From positions 22,736-86,735 of the forward strand of contig NZ_JADYTY010000006.1 in NCBI RefSeq assembly GCF_021531495.1: a stretch of 64,000 bases of DNA. Direction: 5' to 3'. The notes below the pieces were generated by a model. It did not search any database and had not been told where the DNA came from. It saw only the letters and a program-made list of their open reading frames with translations. Made by a program: the position numbers and the translations under genes. This DNA is from Anaerovibrio lipolyticus. Lineage in GTDB: Bacteria; Bacillota; Negativicutes; Selenomonadales; Selenomonadaceae. Of this stretch, positions 9,456 to 17,721 are shown in pieces (position 1 is the stretch's first letter; the number at the start of each line of letters is the position of its first letter).

Positions 9456-10343
9456 TTGAAGCAGGAAATTTTCAAGGGTGCTGGCGTAGCCATTATCACC
9501 CCTTATACAGAGGATGGCATCAATTTTGAGGAATTGGGCCGGATTATTGAGGATCAGATTGCTGGTGGCACAGATGCTATTATTATCACTGGTACTACTG
9601 GTGAGTCTGCTACCATGACTGATGATGAGCATAAGTCTGCTATCAAATATGCAGTAGAAAAGGTAGCTGGCCGTATTCCTGTTATTGCAGGTACTGGCTC
9701 CAATGAGACTGACTATGCTGTGAAGCTGTCTGTTTATGCAGAGCAGGTTGGTGCAGATGCCCTGCTGGTAGTTACCCCTTATTATAATAAGTGTACTCAG
9801 AAGGGCTTGGTAAAGCATTTTACCACCATTGCAGATGCGGTAAATATTCCTATTATTCTGTACAATGTACCATCCCGTACAGGTGTAAATATTCAGGTTC
9901 CTACCTTTGTTGAATTGGCCAAGCATCCACGGATTGTGGCTGTTAAGGAGGCCAGTGGCGATTTGAGTGCTGTAGCCAAGATTCGCCATGCTTGCGGTGA
10001 TGAGCTGGCTATTTATTCCGGCAATGATGACCAGATTGTGCCTATTCTTTCTTTGGGGGGCTATGGTGTAATCTCTGTATTGTCCAACGTAGCACCAGCT
10101 ATGGCTCATAATATCTGTCAGAATTATTTTGATGGCAAGGTAAAGGAAGCAGCGGATATGCAGATTAAGGCTATTGATTTGATTAATGCCTTGTTCTGCG
10201 AGGTAAATCCTATTCCAGTCAAGGTAGCTATGCGGAAGCTGGGCTATGCGGCTGGTCCATTGCGTCTGCCTCTTACTGAGATGGAGCCAGAGCATGAGCA
10301 GCAGTTGGAAAAGGCTTTGAAGGCTCATGGCTTGATTAAATAA
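9456..10343 (+). CDS. dapA: 4-hydroxy-tetrahydrodipicolinate synthase
   Basis: Condenses pyruvate with aspartate semialdehyde, the first committed step to diaminopimelate and lysine. The (beta/alpha)8 aldolase motifs are present: GTTGESATM near residue 45, LYNVPSRTG with the active-site tyrosine near 132, and VAVKEASGD with the Schiff-base lysine near 160. The start is TTG at 9456, 7 nt after AGGAGG, giving 295 aa, the usual family length; the longer in-frame reading from 9393 has no ribosome site. Aspartokinase lysC, the upstream enzyme of the same pathway, lies far away at 44 kb. Confidence 0.94.
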   Translation: MKQEIFKGAGVAIITPYTEDGINFEELGRIIEDQIAGGTDAIIITGTTGESATMTDDEHKSAIKYAVEKVAGRIPVIAGTGSNETDYAVKLSVYAEQVGADALLVVTPYYNKCTQKGLVKHFTTIADAVNIPIILYNVPSRTGVNIQVPTFVELAKHPRIVAVKEASGDLSAVAKIRHACGDELAIYSGNDDQIVPILSLGGYGVISVLSNVAPAMAHNICQNYFDGKVKEAADMQIKAIDLINALFCEVNPIPVKVAMRKLGYAAGPLRLPLTEMEPEHEQQLEKALKAHGLIK

Positions 10344-10361
10344 TTTTTTTGGTAGGCAAAG

Positions 10362-10400
10362 AAGCTGATTCTGTGAATATTTGCAGGATCAGCTTTTTTT
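10362..10400 (+). terminator. Terminator of dapA
   Basis: 12-bp stem (10362-10373 with 10384-10395, one G-U pair) followed by a run of T. Confidence 0.9.
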
Positions 10401-10417
10401 AGAATAGGGGAGAATAT

Positions 10418-11098
10418 ATGAGAGGCGTATTTGATATAATCGGCCCAGTAATGATTGGCCCTTCCAGCTCTCATACGGCTGGGGCAGCCAGATTGGGACT
10501 GATGGCTGGAAAAATTCTGGGGGAAAATCCCGTAAAGGCAGAAATTTTGCTCCACGGCTCCTTTGCCCAGACCTATAGAGGACATGGTACGGACAAAGCG
10601 CTGTTAGGGGGAATCCTGGGTTTTGCTCCAGAGGATATGCGGTTGCGGGAGGCCTTGGATATAGCGGCACAGCAGGGACTGGTATATTCCTTTGCGCCAG
10701 TGGATATACCAGAGGCTCATCCTAATACGGCTATTATTAAGCTAACCGGGGAAAGTGGCCGGGTGATACAGGTAGAGGGGGCCTCTGTAGGGGGAGGTAA
10801 TATTAGGATTACTAGAATTGGGGATTTTGATGTGGATTTAACAGGCAAATATCCGGCTTTGATAATTGTCCACAAGGATCGTCCTGGTGTTGTAAATAGG
10901 GTAACTTCTATTTTGGCTCGCTATAAGATTAATATTGCCTACATGAGAGTATCCCGCAAAATGCGGGGGCAGGAGGCCATGATGATTTTGGAAACCGATG
11001 ATGAATTGTCAACAGAGGTGGTGGAGGATTGCAGTGAAATTCCTCGACTTCTGAAAGCCTTTGCTATTCCAGCTATTGGAGGAGGCAGTACTATATGA
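10418..11098 (+). CDS. sdaAB: L-serine dehydratase, iron-sulfur type, beta subunit
   Basis: 226-aa subunit of the 4Fe-4S enzyme that deaminates L-serine to pyruvate and ammonia. The N-terminal motif IGPSSSHTAGAARLG (from about residue 11) is diagnostic; the C-terminal ~75 residues (from about 148) form an ACT domain with KDRPGVVNRVTSILARYKINI, likely a serine or allosteric site. The stop overlaps the start of the alpha subunit by 4 bp (ATGA), implying translational coupling. Confidence 0.93.
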   Translation: MRGVFDIIGPVMIGPSSSHTAGAARLGLMAGKILGENPVKAEILLHGSFAQTYRGHGTDKALLGGILGFAPEDMRLREALDIAAQQGLVYSFAPVDIPEAHPNTAIIKLTGESGRVIQVEGASVGGGNIRITRIGDFDVDLTGKYPALIIVHKDRPGVVNRVTSILARYKINIAYMRVSRKMRGQEAMMILETDDELSTEVVEDCSEIPRLLKAFAIPAIGGGSTI

Positions 11099-11967
11099 TA
11101 AATTTTAATTCTATAGAGGAGCTTGTTCATCTGGCTAAGGAGGAGCATTGCCCTATTAGTCAGATTGTTATGGCTTGGGAAGCGGAAAACAATTTGACTT
11201 CTCAGGAGTCTCAAATAGAGGCTATGAGAAAAAATTGGCAGGTGATGGTGGATTCCTTGCAGCGAGGCTGTCAGAATCAGGAGAAATCACTTAGTGGATT
11301 AACCGGGGGAGATGCGGTAAAGCTATGCAGCTATAGCCAGCAGGGATATACTGGGGAAGCTGTTTTGCGGGCTGCTGCTAGTGCCATTGGCGTCAGCGAG
11401 GTTAATGCTGTTATGGGCAGAATTGTAGCCTGCCCTACGGCGGGTTCCTGTGGTATTGTGCCGGCTGCGGTTTATGCCGGGGCCAAGAAAAACGGCAACA
11501 CAGAGGATGAGATTGTAGAGGCATTATTTACAGCCGCAGGTATTGGCATGGTAATAGAGGCCAATGCTTCCATTGCAGGAGCCTATGGCGGCTGTCAGGC
11601 GGAATGTGGCACAGCAGCTGGTATGGCTGCGGCGGCCTTGGTACAGCTGGCAGGGGGGAATCCTGAGCAGGTTGGTCATGGCATGGCCTTGGCGATTAAA
11701 AATCTCTTGGGGCTGGCTTGTGATCCTGTGGCTGGTCTGGTAGAGGTGCCCTGTGTAAAGCGCAATGGCTTTATTGCTGTTCATGCCATGCTGGCAGCAG
11801 ATATGGCCTTGGCAGGGGTGGAGTCTGTGATTCCTCCAGATGATGTGATAGATGCTATGAATCGTATAGGTCGTTCCATGCCAAGGGCTATTAAGGAAAC
11901 GGCGGAGGGGGGCTTGGCTACCACCAAAACAGGCTTGTCTTTGGCCAAGAAGATTTTTGGCCAATAA
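11095..11967 (+). CDS. sdaAA: L-serine dehydratase, iron-sulfur type, alpha subunit
   Basis: 290-aa catalytic subunit. Cysteines expected to bind the cluster appear in IVACPTAGSCGIVPA, YGGCQAECGTAAGMA and LACDPVAG...VPCVKRN; the family core AVMGRIVACPTAGSCG and GLVEVPC are intact. Translationally coupled to sdaAB by a 4-bp overlap. The enzyme lets the cell use serine as carbon and ammonia source during fermentation. Confidence 0.93.
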   Translation: MINFNSIEELVHLAKEEHCPISQIVMAWEAENNLTSQESQIEAMRKNWQVMVDSLQRGCQNQEKSLSGLTGGDAVKLCSYSQQGYTGEAVLRAAASAIGVSEVNAVMGRIVACPTAGSCGIVPAAVYAGAKKNGNTEDEIVEALFTAAGIGMVIEANASIAGAYGGCQAECGTAAGMAAAALVQLAGGNPEQVGHGMALAIKNLLGLACDPVAGLVEVPCVKRNGFIAVHAMLAADMALAGVESVIPPDDVIDAMNRIGRSMPRAIKETAEGGLATTKTGLSLAKKIFGQ

Positions 11968-12108
11968 GCTTTCTGGAACTCTCATGTAATTTTAATGGAC
12001 TTTTTGGCCGATTTGTAATAAAGTATACTGTGGTATGTTGATTGAGCTTGGCCTCATGGTAGAAAATCGGTGTGCCTTAATTTTGCAAATTAATAGGGAG
12101 GTTTTTGT

Positions 12109-12795
12109 ATGAAGAGAGGTTTGCAGCTTGTATTGATGCTGTGTGTATTCCTGTTAGGTACTCAGGTATCCTTTGCAGGGGGACTGCTGGGGGGAACTGG
12201 TGTAAGTGATGCTCGTGTATATGATAGCGAAGGCTTGATAAAGATTCAGACCTTGGCTATTGCAGATTCTATTTATAATGGTCCTACCAGTGAGGGAGAG
12301 CCAGAAATAGATGATATTCCTGAGATTCTCATGAATGGTACTTTGGTGGATAAGAAGAATGTTTTGAATTACATTTCTTATAGAGAGGTTTGTCAGAATA
12401 TTAAGATTGCCCGTCATATTGACATTCTTCGTTTGGACAGCCGCAAGGCCTTTAAGGAATACAAGAATAATATTGGCCTCTATGCTGATGCCTATGTTAT
12501 TACTACTATTTCCAATGGTACTTCTATGAATGATGGTACTCGTCTGAATGTATTCTTTGATGTTTATGATGCTCGCACCAATAAGATTGTCTATGCTTAT
12601 AGAAAGCTGGCTCCAAAGTCTGCGGTTAGAGATTCTTTGCTGTACACTGAGATAGCTAAGGATTTCTTCTCCGATTTTATTGATGCTCAGAAGCAGGCTA
12701 TTGAGGATAAGGAAAAGGAAGATAAGGCTATCCTGAAGCTGGAAAAGGAAGAGGCTAAGAAAGCAGCTAAGGAAGCAGCTAAGGAAGTTAAATAA
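12109..12795 (+). CDS. Secreted protein of unknown function
   Basis: 228 aa, not recognised. Residues 1-23 form a clear signal peptide (KRG, hydrophobic core, cleavage likely after SFA). The mature part contains a folded stretch to about residue 190 with an AYVITTISNG...LNVFFDVYDARTNKIVY pattern, reminiscent of beta-rich periplasmic or cell-surface proteins, and a highly charged Lys/Glu/Ala tail from about 197 that should form a helix. No lipobox cysteine. Start follows GGGAGG. Stands alone, ending in a terminator shared with the convergent PepSY gene. Confidence 0.7.
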   Translation: MKRGLQLVLMLCVFLLGTQVSFAGGLLGGTGVSDARVYDSEGLIKIQTLAIADSIYNGPTSEGEPEIDDIPEILMNGTLVDKKNVLNYISYREVCQNIKIARHIDILRLDSRKAFKEYKNNIGLYADAYVITTISNGTSMNDGTRLNVFFDVYDARTNKIVYAYRKLAPKSAVRDSLLYTEIAKDFFSDFIDAQKQAIEDKEKEDKAILKLEKEEAKKAAKEAAKEVK

Positions 12796-12820
12796 TTTAG
12801 ATATAAAAATTGCCAATAAA

Positions 12821-12859
12821 AAACTCTCTGAAGCGAAAATGTTTCAGAGAGTTTTGTTT
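12821..12859. terminator. Bidirectional terminator between convergent genes
   Basis: Perfect inverted repeat AAACTCTCTGAA (12821-12832) and TTCAGAGAGTTT (12843-12854), with T-rich sequence on the + side and A-rich sequence before it, so it can work for both genes. Confidence 0.85.
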
Positions 12860-12878
12860 TTCAGGGCAAGCTATTGAA

Positions 12879-13229
12879 TTAGTGATGGATAGATTCTACT
12901 TCCCATTTTACAATAGCACCGGTATTGGCATCAATTTCATATTCATATTCGTTGCCATTGGCAATAAACTCGATTTCATATACAGCGCGGCCATGCTCCC
13001 AGTCCTGTTTGATTTTGATAAACTGTACCTGGTCAGCGGTTTTGCCAGCATGGTTCAGGGCAATCTCCTTGGCCTGTTCTACAGAAATACTGTTAACTTC
13101 TGCACTCTGGGCAGCAGAGATGTTGGTATCAAAGGTGGTAGTGCCCAAAGTACTAAAGGCACCAGCAGTTAAGGCTGCGGATAATACCATTGCGCAGGCC
13201 ACGATTTTTAAGGTATGACTATTTTTCAT
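12879..13229 (-). CDS. Secreted PepSY-domain protein
   Basis: 116-aa exported protein. An N-terminal signal peptide (MKNSHTLKIV plus a hydrophobic core ending in the TAGA region) precedes one PepSY domain from about residue 45: the ISVEQAKEIALNHAG helix and the strands YEIEFIANGNEYEYEIDANTG are typical. PepSY domains are inhibitory or sensing modules outside the membrane; the partner here is unknown. Start at 13229 was chosen over a longer reading because GGGGG lies 8-9 nt upstream and the signal peptide starts there. It has its own promoter and a 120-nt leader carrying an IS605-like hairpin. Confidence 0.85.
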   Translation of the reverse strand: MKNSHTLKIVACAMVLSAALTAGAFSTLGTTTFDTNISAAQSAEVNSISVEQAKEIALNHAGKTADQVQFIKIKQDWEHGRAVYEIEFIANGNEYEYEIDANTGAIVKWEVESIHH

Positions 13230-13269
13230 TTTATATTCCCCCTTGCATGAATAGTGAACGTGCCTTATA

Positions 13270-13292
13270 GCCCCATGTCTAAAGTCAGGGGC
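13270..13292 (-). other. IS200/IS605-like terminal hairpin in the PepSY leader
   Basis: GCCCC/GGGGC palindrome with a single bulged A and a central CTTTAG (minus strand). Over 21 bases it differs from the hairpin at 19180-19200 at only two positions, which are the two partners of one base pair. Such bulged hairpins are typical of IS200/IS605 ends; no transposase is nearby. Confidence 0.55.
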
Positions 13293-13357
13293 TTTACAGC
13301 ACACTTGTTAAGGTCATTATTTTTCTAAAAGACCTAAGTATTTTATTTCTTAAAGAT

Positions 13358-13387
13358 ATTATAATGAAAAAAAGTAGAATAAGTCAA
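13358..13387 (-). promoter_or_regulatory. Promoter of the PepSY gene
   Basis: On the minus strand TTGACT (13387-13382), 18-bp spacer, TATAAT (13363-13358). Transcription would start near 13351, giving a leader of about 120 nt that includes an AGGTC/GACCT hairpin (13312-13336) and the IS-like hairpin at 13270-13292. Confidence 0.7.
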
Positions 13388-13410
13388 GACTCTGTTCAAA
13401 GCTATCTCTG

Positions 13411-14250
13411 TTAATGGGCTAGGTAGATGGGCTTGATTTTGGCGTCGTCGGCTACGGATTCCCGCAGGTAGCCGGCGGCGGTCATGGCATCCAGGACAAT
13501 GAATTGTCTTTTTTTGGCTAGCATGAAATCTACATAAGGGGAATAGAGGGATGGAGCATTGGGGATGCCTGCCAGCATGGCTGCTTCTGGGAGAGCCAGC
13601 ATAGCAGGCTCCTTGCCGAAATATCCCGCACTGGCTTCTTTGATGCCATAATAGCCAGAACCAAAGTAAATGGTGTTGAGGTACAGTTCCAATATTTCAT
13701 CCTTGGAATAATTCAGCTCCATATCCATAGCCAGAACAAATTCCTCTGCCTTGCGGCCCATAGTTTGCTCCTGGCTAAGGAAAAGATTTTTTACCAACTG
13801 CTGGGTAATGGTGCTGGCACCCTCTCTGACCTGGCCGTATTGCAGATTTACCAGAGAGGCCCGGAAGATACCCTCCATATCAAAGCCCCAGTGATTGTAG
13901 AACTTTCTATCTTCCACAGCTACTACTGCCTGTTGCAAGGATTCAGGAATATCTTGCAGCTTAACATAGTTAGCAGAATTAATCCGGGCATTTACCGCCT
14001 GCTTCAAGAAAAATACTCTTTCCAGCCTGTTTAGGGTACTGTTGCTTTCCATAGCATCTATGCCTTGAGACAGGCTGTTTTCTTGAGATACTTGATTTTC
14101 GCCTAGGGAAACAATCTGCTTCGTTCCCGTCAAAATCTGGTCGACAGATAAGCTGCCATTGGCGGCAGCAGTGCCTAGAAAGGAAATTACAAATACCAGG
14201 AGCATAGCCCCCAGCCACTTTAGGACTTTTTTTATTTTTCTCATTAACAT
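13411..14250 (-). CDS. Stand-alone peptidoglycan glycosyltransferase (GT51 family)
   Basis: 279-aa membrane-anchored enzyme that polymerises lipid II into glycan strands, without a transpeptidase domain. One N-terminal transmembrane segment (about residues 11-30) is followed by the GT51 domain with AVEDRKFYNHWG (catalytic Glu), GASTITQQLVKNLFLS, RKAEEFVLAMDMEL and [20 protein letters not shown]. MtgA-type monofunctional enzymes are usually 220-270 aa. Starts at ATG 14250 (AAGGAAG upstream) or in-frame ATG 14244. A TATAAT (14315-14310) with a poor -35 lies upstream. The bifunctional PBP at 39 kb is a second GT51 enzyme in this window. Confidence 0.88.
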   Translation of the reverse strand: MLMRKIKKVLKWLGAMLLVFVISFLGTAAANGSLSVDQILTGTKQIVSLGENQVSQENSLSQGIDAMESNSTLNRLERVFFLKQAVNARINSANYVKLQDIPESLQQAVVAVEDRKFYNHWGFDMEGIFRASLVNLQYGQVREGASTITQQLVKNLFLSQEQTMGRKAEEFVLAMDMELNYSKDEILELYLNTIYFGSGYYGIKEASAGYFGKEPAMLALPEAAMLAGIPNAPSLYSPYVDFMLAKKRQFIVLDAMTAAGYLRESVADDAKIKPIYLAH

Positions 14251-14392
14251 ATTATTCTTCCTTGTCTAATAAAAATTTCTGGTGTAAAATTAAAAAAGTA
14301 TGTAAATATATTATAACCCCTATTTTGTGAAAAGAAAATGCCATTACAGTGGATATAATTTTTGCAACAAGCCAATATTAATTTTTCTAATA

Positions 14393-14426
14393 TTGCATAA
14401 TATACATAAAAGCTGTATAATTATGA
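14393..14426 (+). promoter_or_regulatory. arg operon promoter with tandem ArgR-box-like palindromes
   Basis: TTGCAT (14393-14398), 17 bp, TATAAT (14416-14421). Two palindromic boxes overlap it: TGCATAATATACA (14394-14406) and TGTATAATTATGAA (14414-14427), 20 bp apart, resembling the TGxAT-AT-rich-ATxCA half-sites of ArgR/AhrC. Upstream is a further perfect CAATATTA/TAATATTG repeat (14373-14395). Arginine repression is inferred. Confidence 0.55.
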
Positions 14427-14448
14427 AAAGCAAAAGGAGGATGTGCTT

Positions 14449-15486
14449 GTGAAAAAGGTTAGTATTATTGGTGCTACAGGCTATGCAGGTGCAGAACTTT
14501 TAAGAATTCTGCATAATCATCCAGAAGCAGAGGTAGTGCATATTACATCTGAAAGTCATGCCGGTGAGGCCATTTCCGATATTTATCCCCATCTAAAGGG
14601 AATTTATGATCAGAAGCTGATGAGCATGAAGGATATTGAAACTATCGGTCAGGATAGTGATTTTGTATTTATCGGACTGCCTCATGGCCATGCTATGAAG
14701 GTAGGTAAGGCATTGGAGAATATGCCTACCCGTATTATTGATTTAGGGGCTGACTACCGCTTCAATGACACAGATATCTATGAAGCTTGGTACAAGGTTC
14801 CTCATACCCACAAGGATGCACCAAGAGTATATGGTTTGGCAGAGCTGAACAGAGAGCAGATTAAGGATGCCAAGATTATTGGTAATGCAGGCTGCTATAC
14901 CACCGCTAGTATTCTGGCCCTGGCACCTTTGGCCAAGCACCATCTGATTGATGTTAATACCATTATTATTGATGCCAAATCCGGCGTATCTGGAGCAGGC
15001 CGTTCCGCCAAGCAGGCCAATCATTTTCCTGAGCTATACGATAGCTTCAAGGCCTATGGCGTAGCCACCCATCGTCACACCCCAGAGATTGAGCAGGCCA
15101 TTACCGAGCTGTCTGGCGAAAGCACTGTGCTGAACTTTACGCCTCATCTGGTGCCTATGTCCAGAGGTATTCTCAGCACCTGCTATGCAAAGCTGAAGGA
15201 AGGGGTTACTGATGATATGGTAACTGCTGCCTATGAGATGCTGTATGGCAAGGAGCACTTTATCCGTCTACTGGGCCTGGGAGGATATCCTGCTACCAAG
15301 AATGTTCGGGGTTCCAACTACTGCGACCTGGGTTGGCATGTGGATTCCCGCACCAACAGAGTTATTGTGCTGTCTGCTATTGACAATCTGGTTAAGGGTG
15401 CAGCAGGTCAGGCTGTGCAGAACTTCAATATTGCCAATGGTTTTGATGAAGCTTTGGGCTTGGATATGGTGCCTGTATATCCTTAA
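14449..15486 (+). CDS. argC: N-acetyl-gamma-glutamyl-phosphate reductase
   Basis: 345-aa NADPH enzyme of step three of ornithine synthesis. GATGYAGAELLRIL forms the nucleotide fold at the N-terminus; IGNAGCYTT contains the catalytic cysteine near residue 147; SGVSGAGR and the HRHTPEIEQ region follow. GTG 14449 was chosen: AGGAGG at 14435-14440 is 8 nt away, whereas the in-frame GTG at 14443 is only 2 nt away. First gene of argCJBD-F-G-H. Confidence 0.94.
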   Translation: MKKVSIIGATGYAGAELLRILHNHPEAEVVHITSESHAGEAISDIYPHLKGIYDQKLMSMKDIETIGQDSDFVFIGLPHGHAMKVGKALENMPTRIIDLGADYRFNDTDIYEAWYKVPHTHKDAPRVYGLAELNREQIKDAKIIGNAGCYTTASILALAPLAKHHLIDVNTIIIDAKSGVSGAGRSAKQANHFPELYDSFKAYGVATHRHTPEIEQAITELSGESTVLNFTPHLVPMSRGILSTCYAKLKEGVTDDMVTAAYEMLYGKEHFIRLLGLGGYPATKNVRGSNYCDLGWHVDSRTNRVIVLSAIDNLVKGAAGQAVQNFNIANGFDEALGLDMVPVYP

Positions 15487-15525
15487 GGAAAATCCTGCAG
15501 AATATGCATAACAAAGGTTAAATGA

Positions 15526-15539
15526 TGTATTTTTATACA
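15526..15539 (+). promoter_or_regulatory. ArgR-box-like palindrome between argC and argJ
   Basis: TGTATTTTTATACA, inside a perfect ATGTAT-TTTT-ATACAT palindrome (15525-15540), fits the TG-x-AT-wwww-AT-x-CA form of arginine boxes. It lies about 28 bp before argJ. Confidence 0.45.
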
Positions 15540-15567
15540 TTCATATACATTTTTAGGAGGAATTTCT

Positions 15568-16779
15568 ATGTTTAGTGAAGAAAATGCAGCAGCGGGCGTT
15601 ACCTTTGCTCGTGGCTTCAAGGCTGCTGGTGTCAAGGCTGGCATCAAGAAAAGCGGCAATCTTGATTTAGCAATGATTTATACAGAGAAGGAGGCTTCCG
15701 TAGCTGGTGTATTTACCCAGAATGCGGTAGCAGCAGCTCCTGTTATTGTTTCCCGTGAGGTGGTAAAGACCGGCAGTGCCCATGCTATTGTAGCAAACGC
15801 TGGCTGTGCCAATGCCTGCACTGGAGAGGTTGGACTGGCTAATGCCCACAAGATGGCTGCCCTGGCTGCTGAGGAGCTGGGCTGTAAGGCTGATGATGTA
15901 CTGGTAGGCTCTACTGGTATTATTGGTGTTAACCTGCCTATGGACAAGCTGGCTGCTGGTATCAAGGCCGCTGCAGCAGAGCTTTCTGAGGATGGCAGCA
16001 AGAATGCTGGCAATGCTATTATTACTACTGATACTTATTCCAAGTCTTGCTCTACTGAGGTAGAGATTGGTGGCAAGGCTGTTCGCTTTGGTGCTATTGC
16101 TAAAGGCTCTGGTATGATTCAGCCAAATATGGCTACCATGCTTTGCTATATTACCACTGATGCCAATATTTCCAGCCAGCTGATGCAGAAGGCTTTGTCC
16201 GAAATCGTAGAGGTTACTTTCAATATGATTTCCGTAGATGGAGATATGAGCACCAATGATACTGTATTGGTATTGGCTAACGGTGAGTCCGGTATGGCTG
16301 AGATTCAGGCTGATACCCCTGAGTATGACAAGTTCTGTGAGGTATTGGGCAATATGTGTCGTGAGCTGTCCAAGCGCATTGCAGCCGATGGCGAGGGTGC
16401 TACCAAGTTCCTGACCATTAATGTGCATGGCACCAAGACCTTTGCTGATGCCAAGACCGTAGCTATGAGTGTGGCTAAGTCTCCATTGGTTAAGACCGCT
16501 TTCTTTGGAGAGGATCCAAATTGGGGCCGTGTAATCTGCGCTGTAGGCTATGCCGGCATTCCAATGGTGCCAGAAAAGACCGTTATTAAATTCGGCGGTG
16601 TGCCTGTTTATGCCAATGGCTTGGGGGCTGATTTCGACGAGAATGTTATTCGTGATATTATGGCGGAGCATGATATTGTTATTGATATAGAAATGGGCCT
16701 GGGAGAGGCTGAGGCTACTGTTTGGAGCTGTGATTTCTCCTATGAGTATGTAAAGATTAACGGTGAATATCATACCTGA
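15568..16779 (+). CDS. argJ: Bifunctional glutamate N-acetyltransferase/ornithine acetyltransferase
   Basis: 403-aa enzyme that recycles the acetyl group from N-acetylornithine to glutamate. The self-cleavage motif PNMATMLCY is present near residue 190, where the Thr becomes the N-terminal nucleophile of the beta chain. GSTGIIG and KSPLVKTAFFGEDPNWGR are family signatures. Presence of ArgJ means the cyclic acetyl pathway; no argA or argE is needed in the operon. AGGAGG precedes the ATG. Confidence 0.95.
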   Translation: MFSEENAAAGVTFARGFKAAGVKAGIKKSGNLDLAMIYTEKEASVAGVFTQNAVAAAPVIVSREVVKTGSAHAIVANAGCANACTGEVGLANAHKMAALAAEELGCKADDVLVGSTGIIGVNLPMDKLAAGIKAAAAELSEDGSKNAGNAIITTDTYSKSCSTEVEIGGKAVRFGAIAKGSGMIQPNMATMLCYITTDANISSQLMQKALSEIVEVTFNMISVDGDMSTNDTVLVLANGESGMAEIQADTPEYDKFCEVLGNMCRELSKRIAADGEGATKFLTINVHGTKTFADAKTVAMSVAKSPLVKTAFFGEDPNWGRVICAVGYAGIPMVPEKTVIKFGGVPVYANGLGADFDENVIRDIMAEHDIVIDIEMGLGEAEATVWSCDFSYEYVKINGEYHT

Positions 16780-16812
16780 TAGCCACTGACTGGTTGAAAC
16801 CGGGGTGAAAAT

Positions 16813-17709
16813 ATGGCAATTATGAAGCATGCAGAAAAAAAGGCTGGCACTCTGATTGAGGCCTTGCCTTATATTCAGGAATTTTATGGCAAAACCATCG
16901 TAGTTAAATACGGTGGTAATGCCATGATTAACGAGGATTTGAAGCAGAAGGTTATGGAGGATGTAAGCCTGCTGAAATACGTAGGTATTCGTCCTGTTAT
17001 CGTTCATGGCGGCGGTCCAGATATTACCTCCTTTTTGAAAAAGGTTGGCAAGCAGTCTGATTTTGTCAGCGGTCTTAGAGTAACCGATGAGGAAACCGTA
17101 GAGATTGCAGAGATGGTATTGGATGGCAAGGTTAATTCCGATATTGTCAATATGCTGAACTGTCGTGGTGTTAGAGCTGTAGGTCTTAGCGGCAAGGATG
17201 CTGGTCTTATTAAGGCCAGCAAGAAAATGGCTACTGTTTACGATGATGCAGGCAATACGGAAAAGGTGGATATTGGCTATGTAGGTCAGGTAGAATCTGT
17301 AGATACCAAGATTTTGCAGGATTTGCTGGACAATGGCTACATACCTGTAGTTGCTCCTATTGGCGTTGGTGAGGATGGGGAAAGTTACAATATCAATGCT
17401 GATTATGTGGCAGCGGAAATAGCTGGTGCACTTCACGCCGAAAAGCTTTTGCTGTTGACGGATATTGAAGGTGTCTACAAGGATTTCAACGACAAGGACA
17501 GCTTTATTTCCTCCCTGACAGTGGCAGAGGCTAGAGAGTATATCAAGGATGGGATCATTTCCGGTGGTATGATTCCTAAGATTGAAGCCTGCTTGAAATC
17601 TATTGAATGCGGTACTAACAAGGTGCATATTATTGATGGCCGTCAGCCTCATTCCATTATTCTGGAGCTGTTGACCAATAGTGGTATTGGTACCCAGGTG
17701 GTAAAATAA
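16813..17709 (+). CDS. argB: Acetylglutamate kinase
   Basis: 298-aa kinase phosphorylating N-acetylglutamate; usually the arginine-inhibited step when ArgJ is used. KYGGNAM (about residue 34), VHGGGPDI, GLSGKDAG and the C-terminal SGGMIPKIEAC segment are diagnostic. The N-terminal helix upstream of KYGGNAM, present here, is associated with hexameric arginine-sensitive forms, so feedback inhibition is likely. 33 bp after argJ, 12 bp before argD. Confidence 0.95.
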   Translation: MAIMKHAEKKAGTLIEALPYIQEFYGKTIVVKYGGNAMINEDLKQKVMEDVSLLKYVGIRPVIVHGGGPDITSFLKKVGKQSDFVSGLRVTDEETVEIAEMVLDGKVNSDIVNMLNCRGVRAVGLSGKDAGLIKASKKMATVYDDAGNTEKVDIGYVGQVESVDTKILQDLLDNGYIPVVAPIGVGEDGESYNINADYVAAEIAGALHAEKLLLLTDIEGVYKDFNDKDSFISSLTVAEAREYIKDGIISGGMIPKIEACLKSIECGTNKVHIIDGRQPHSIILELLTNSGIGTQVVK

Positions 17710-17721
17710 GGAGATATTGAT

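Noticed and set aside
14441..14452. Three-codon upstream ORF (ATG TGC TTG TGA) overlapping the argC start
   Set aside because: It places the ATG right against the AGGAGG site; a chance product of the GTG start context.
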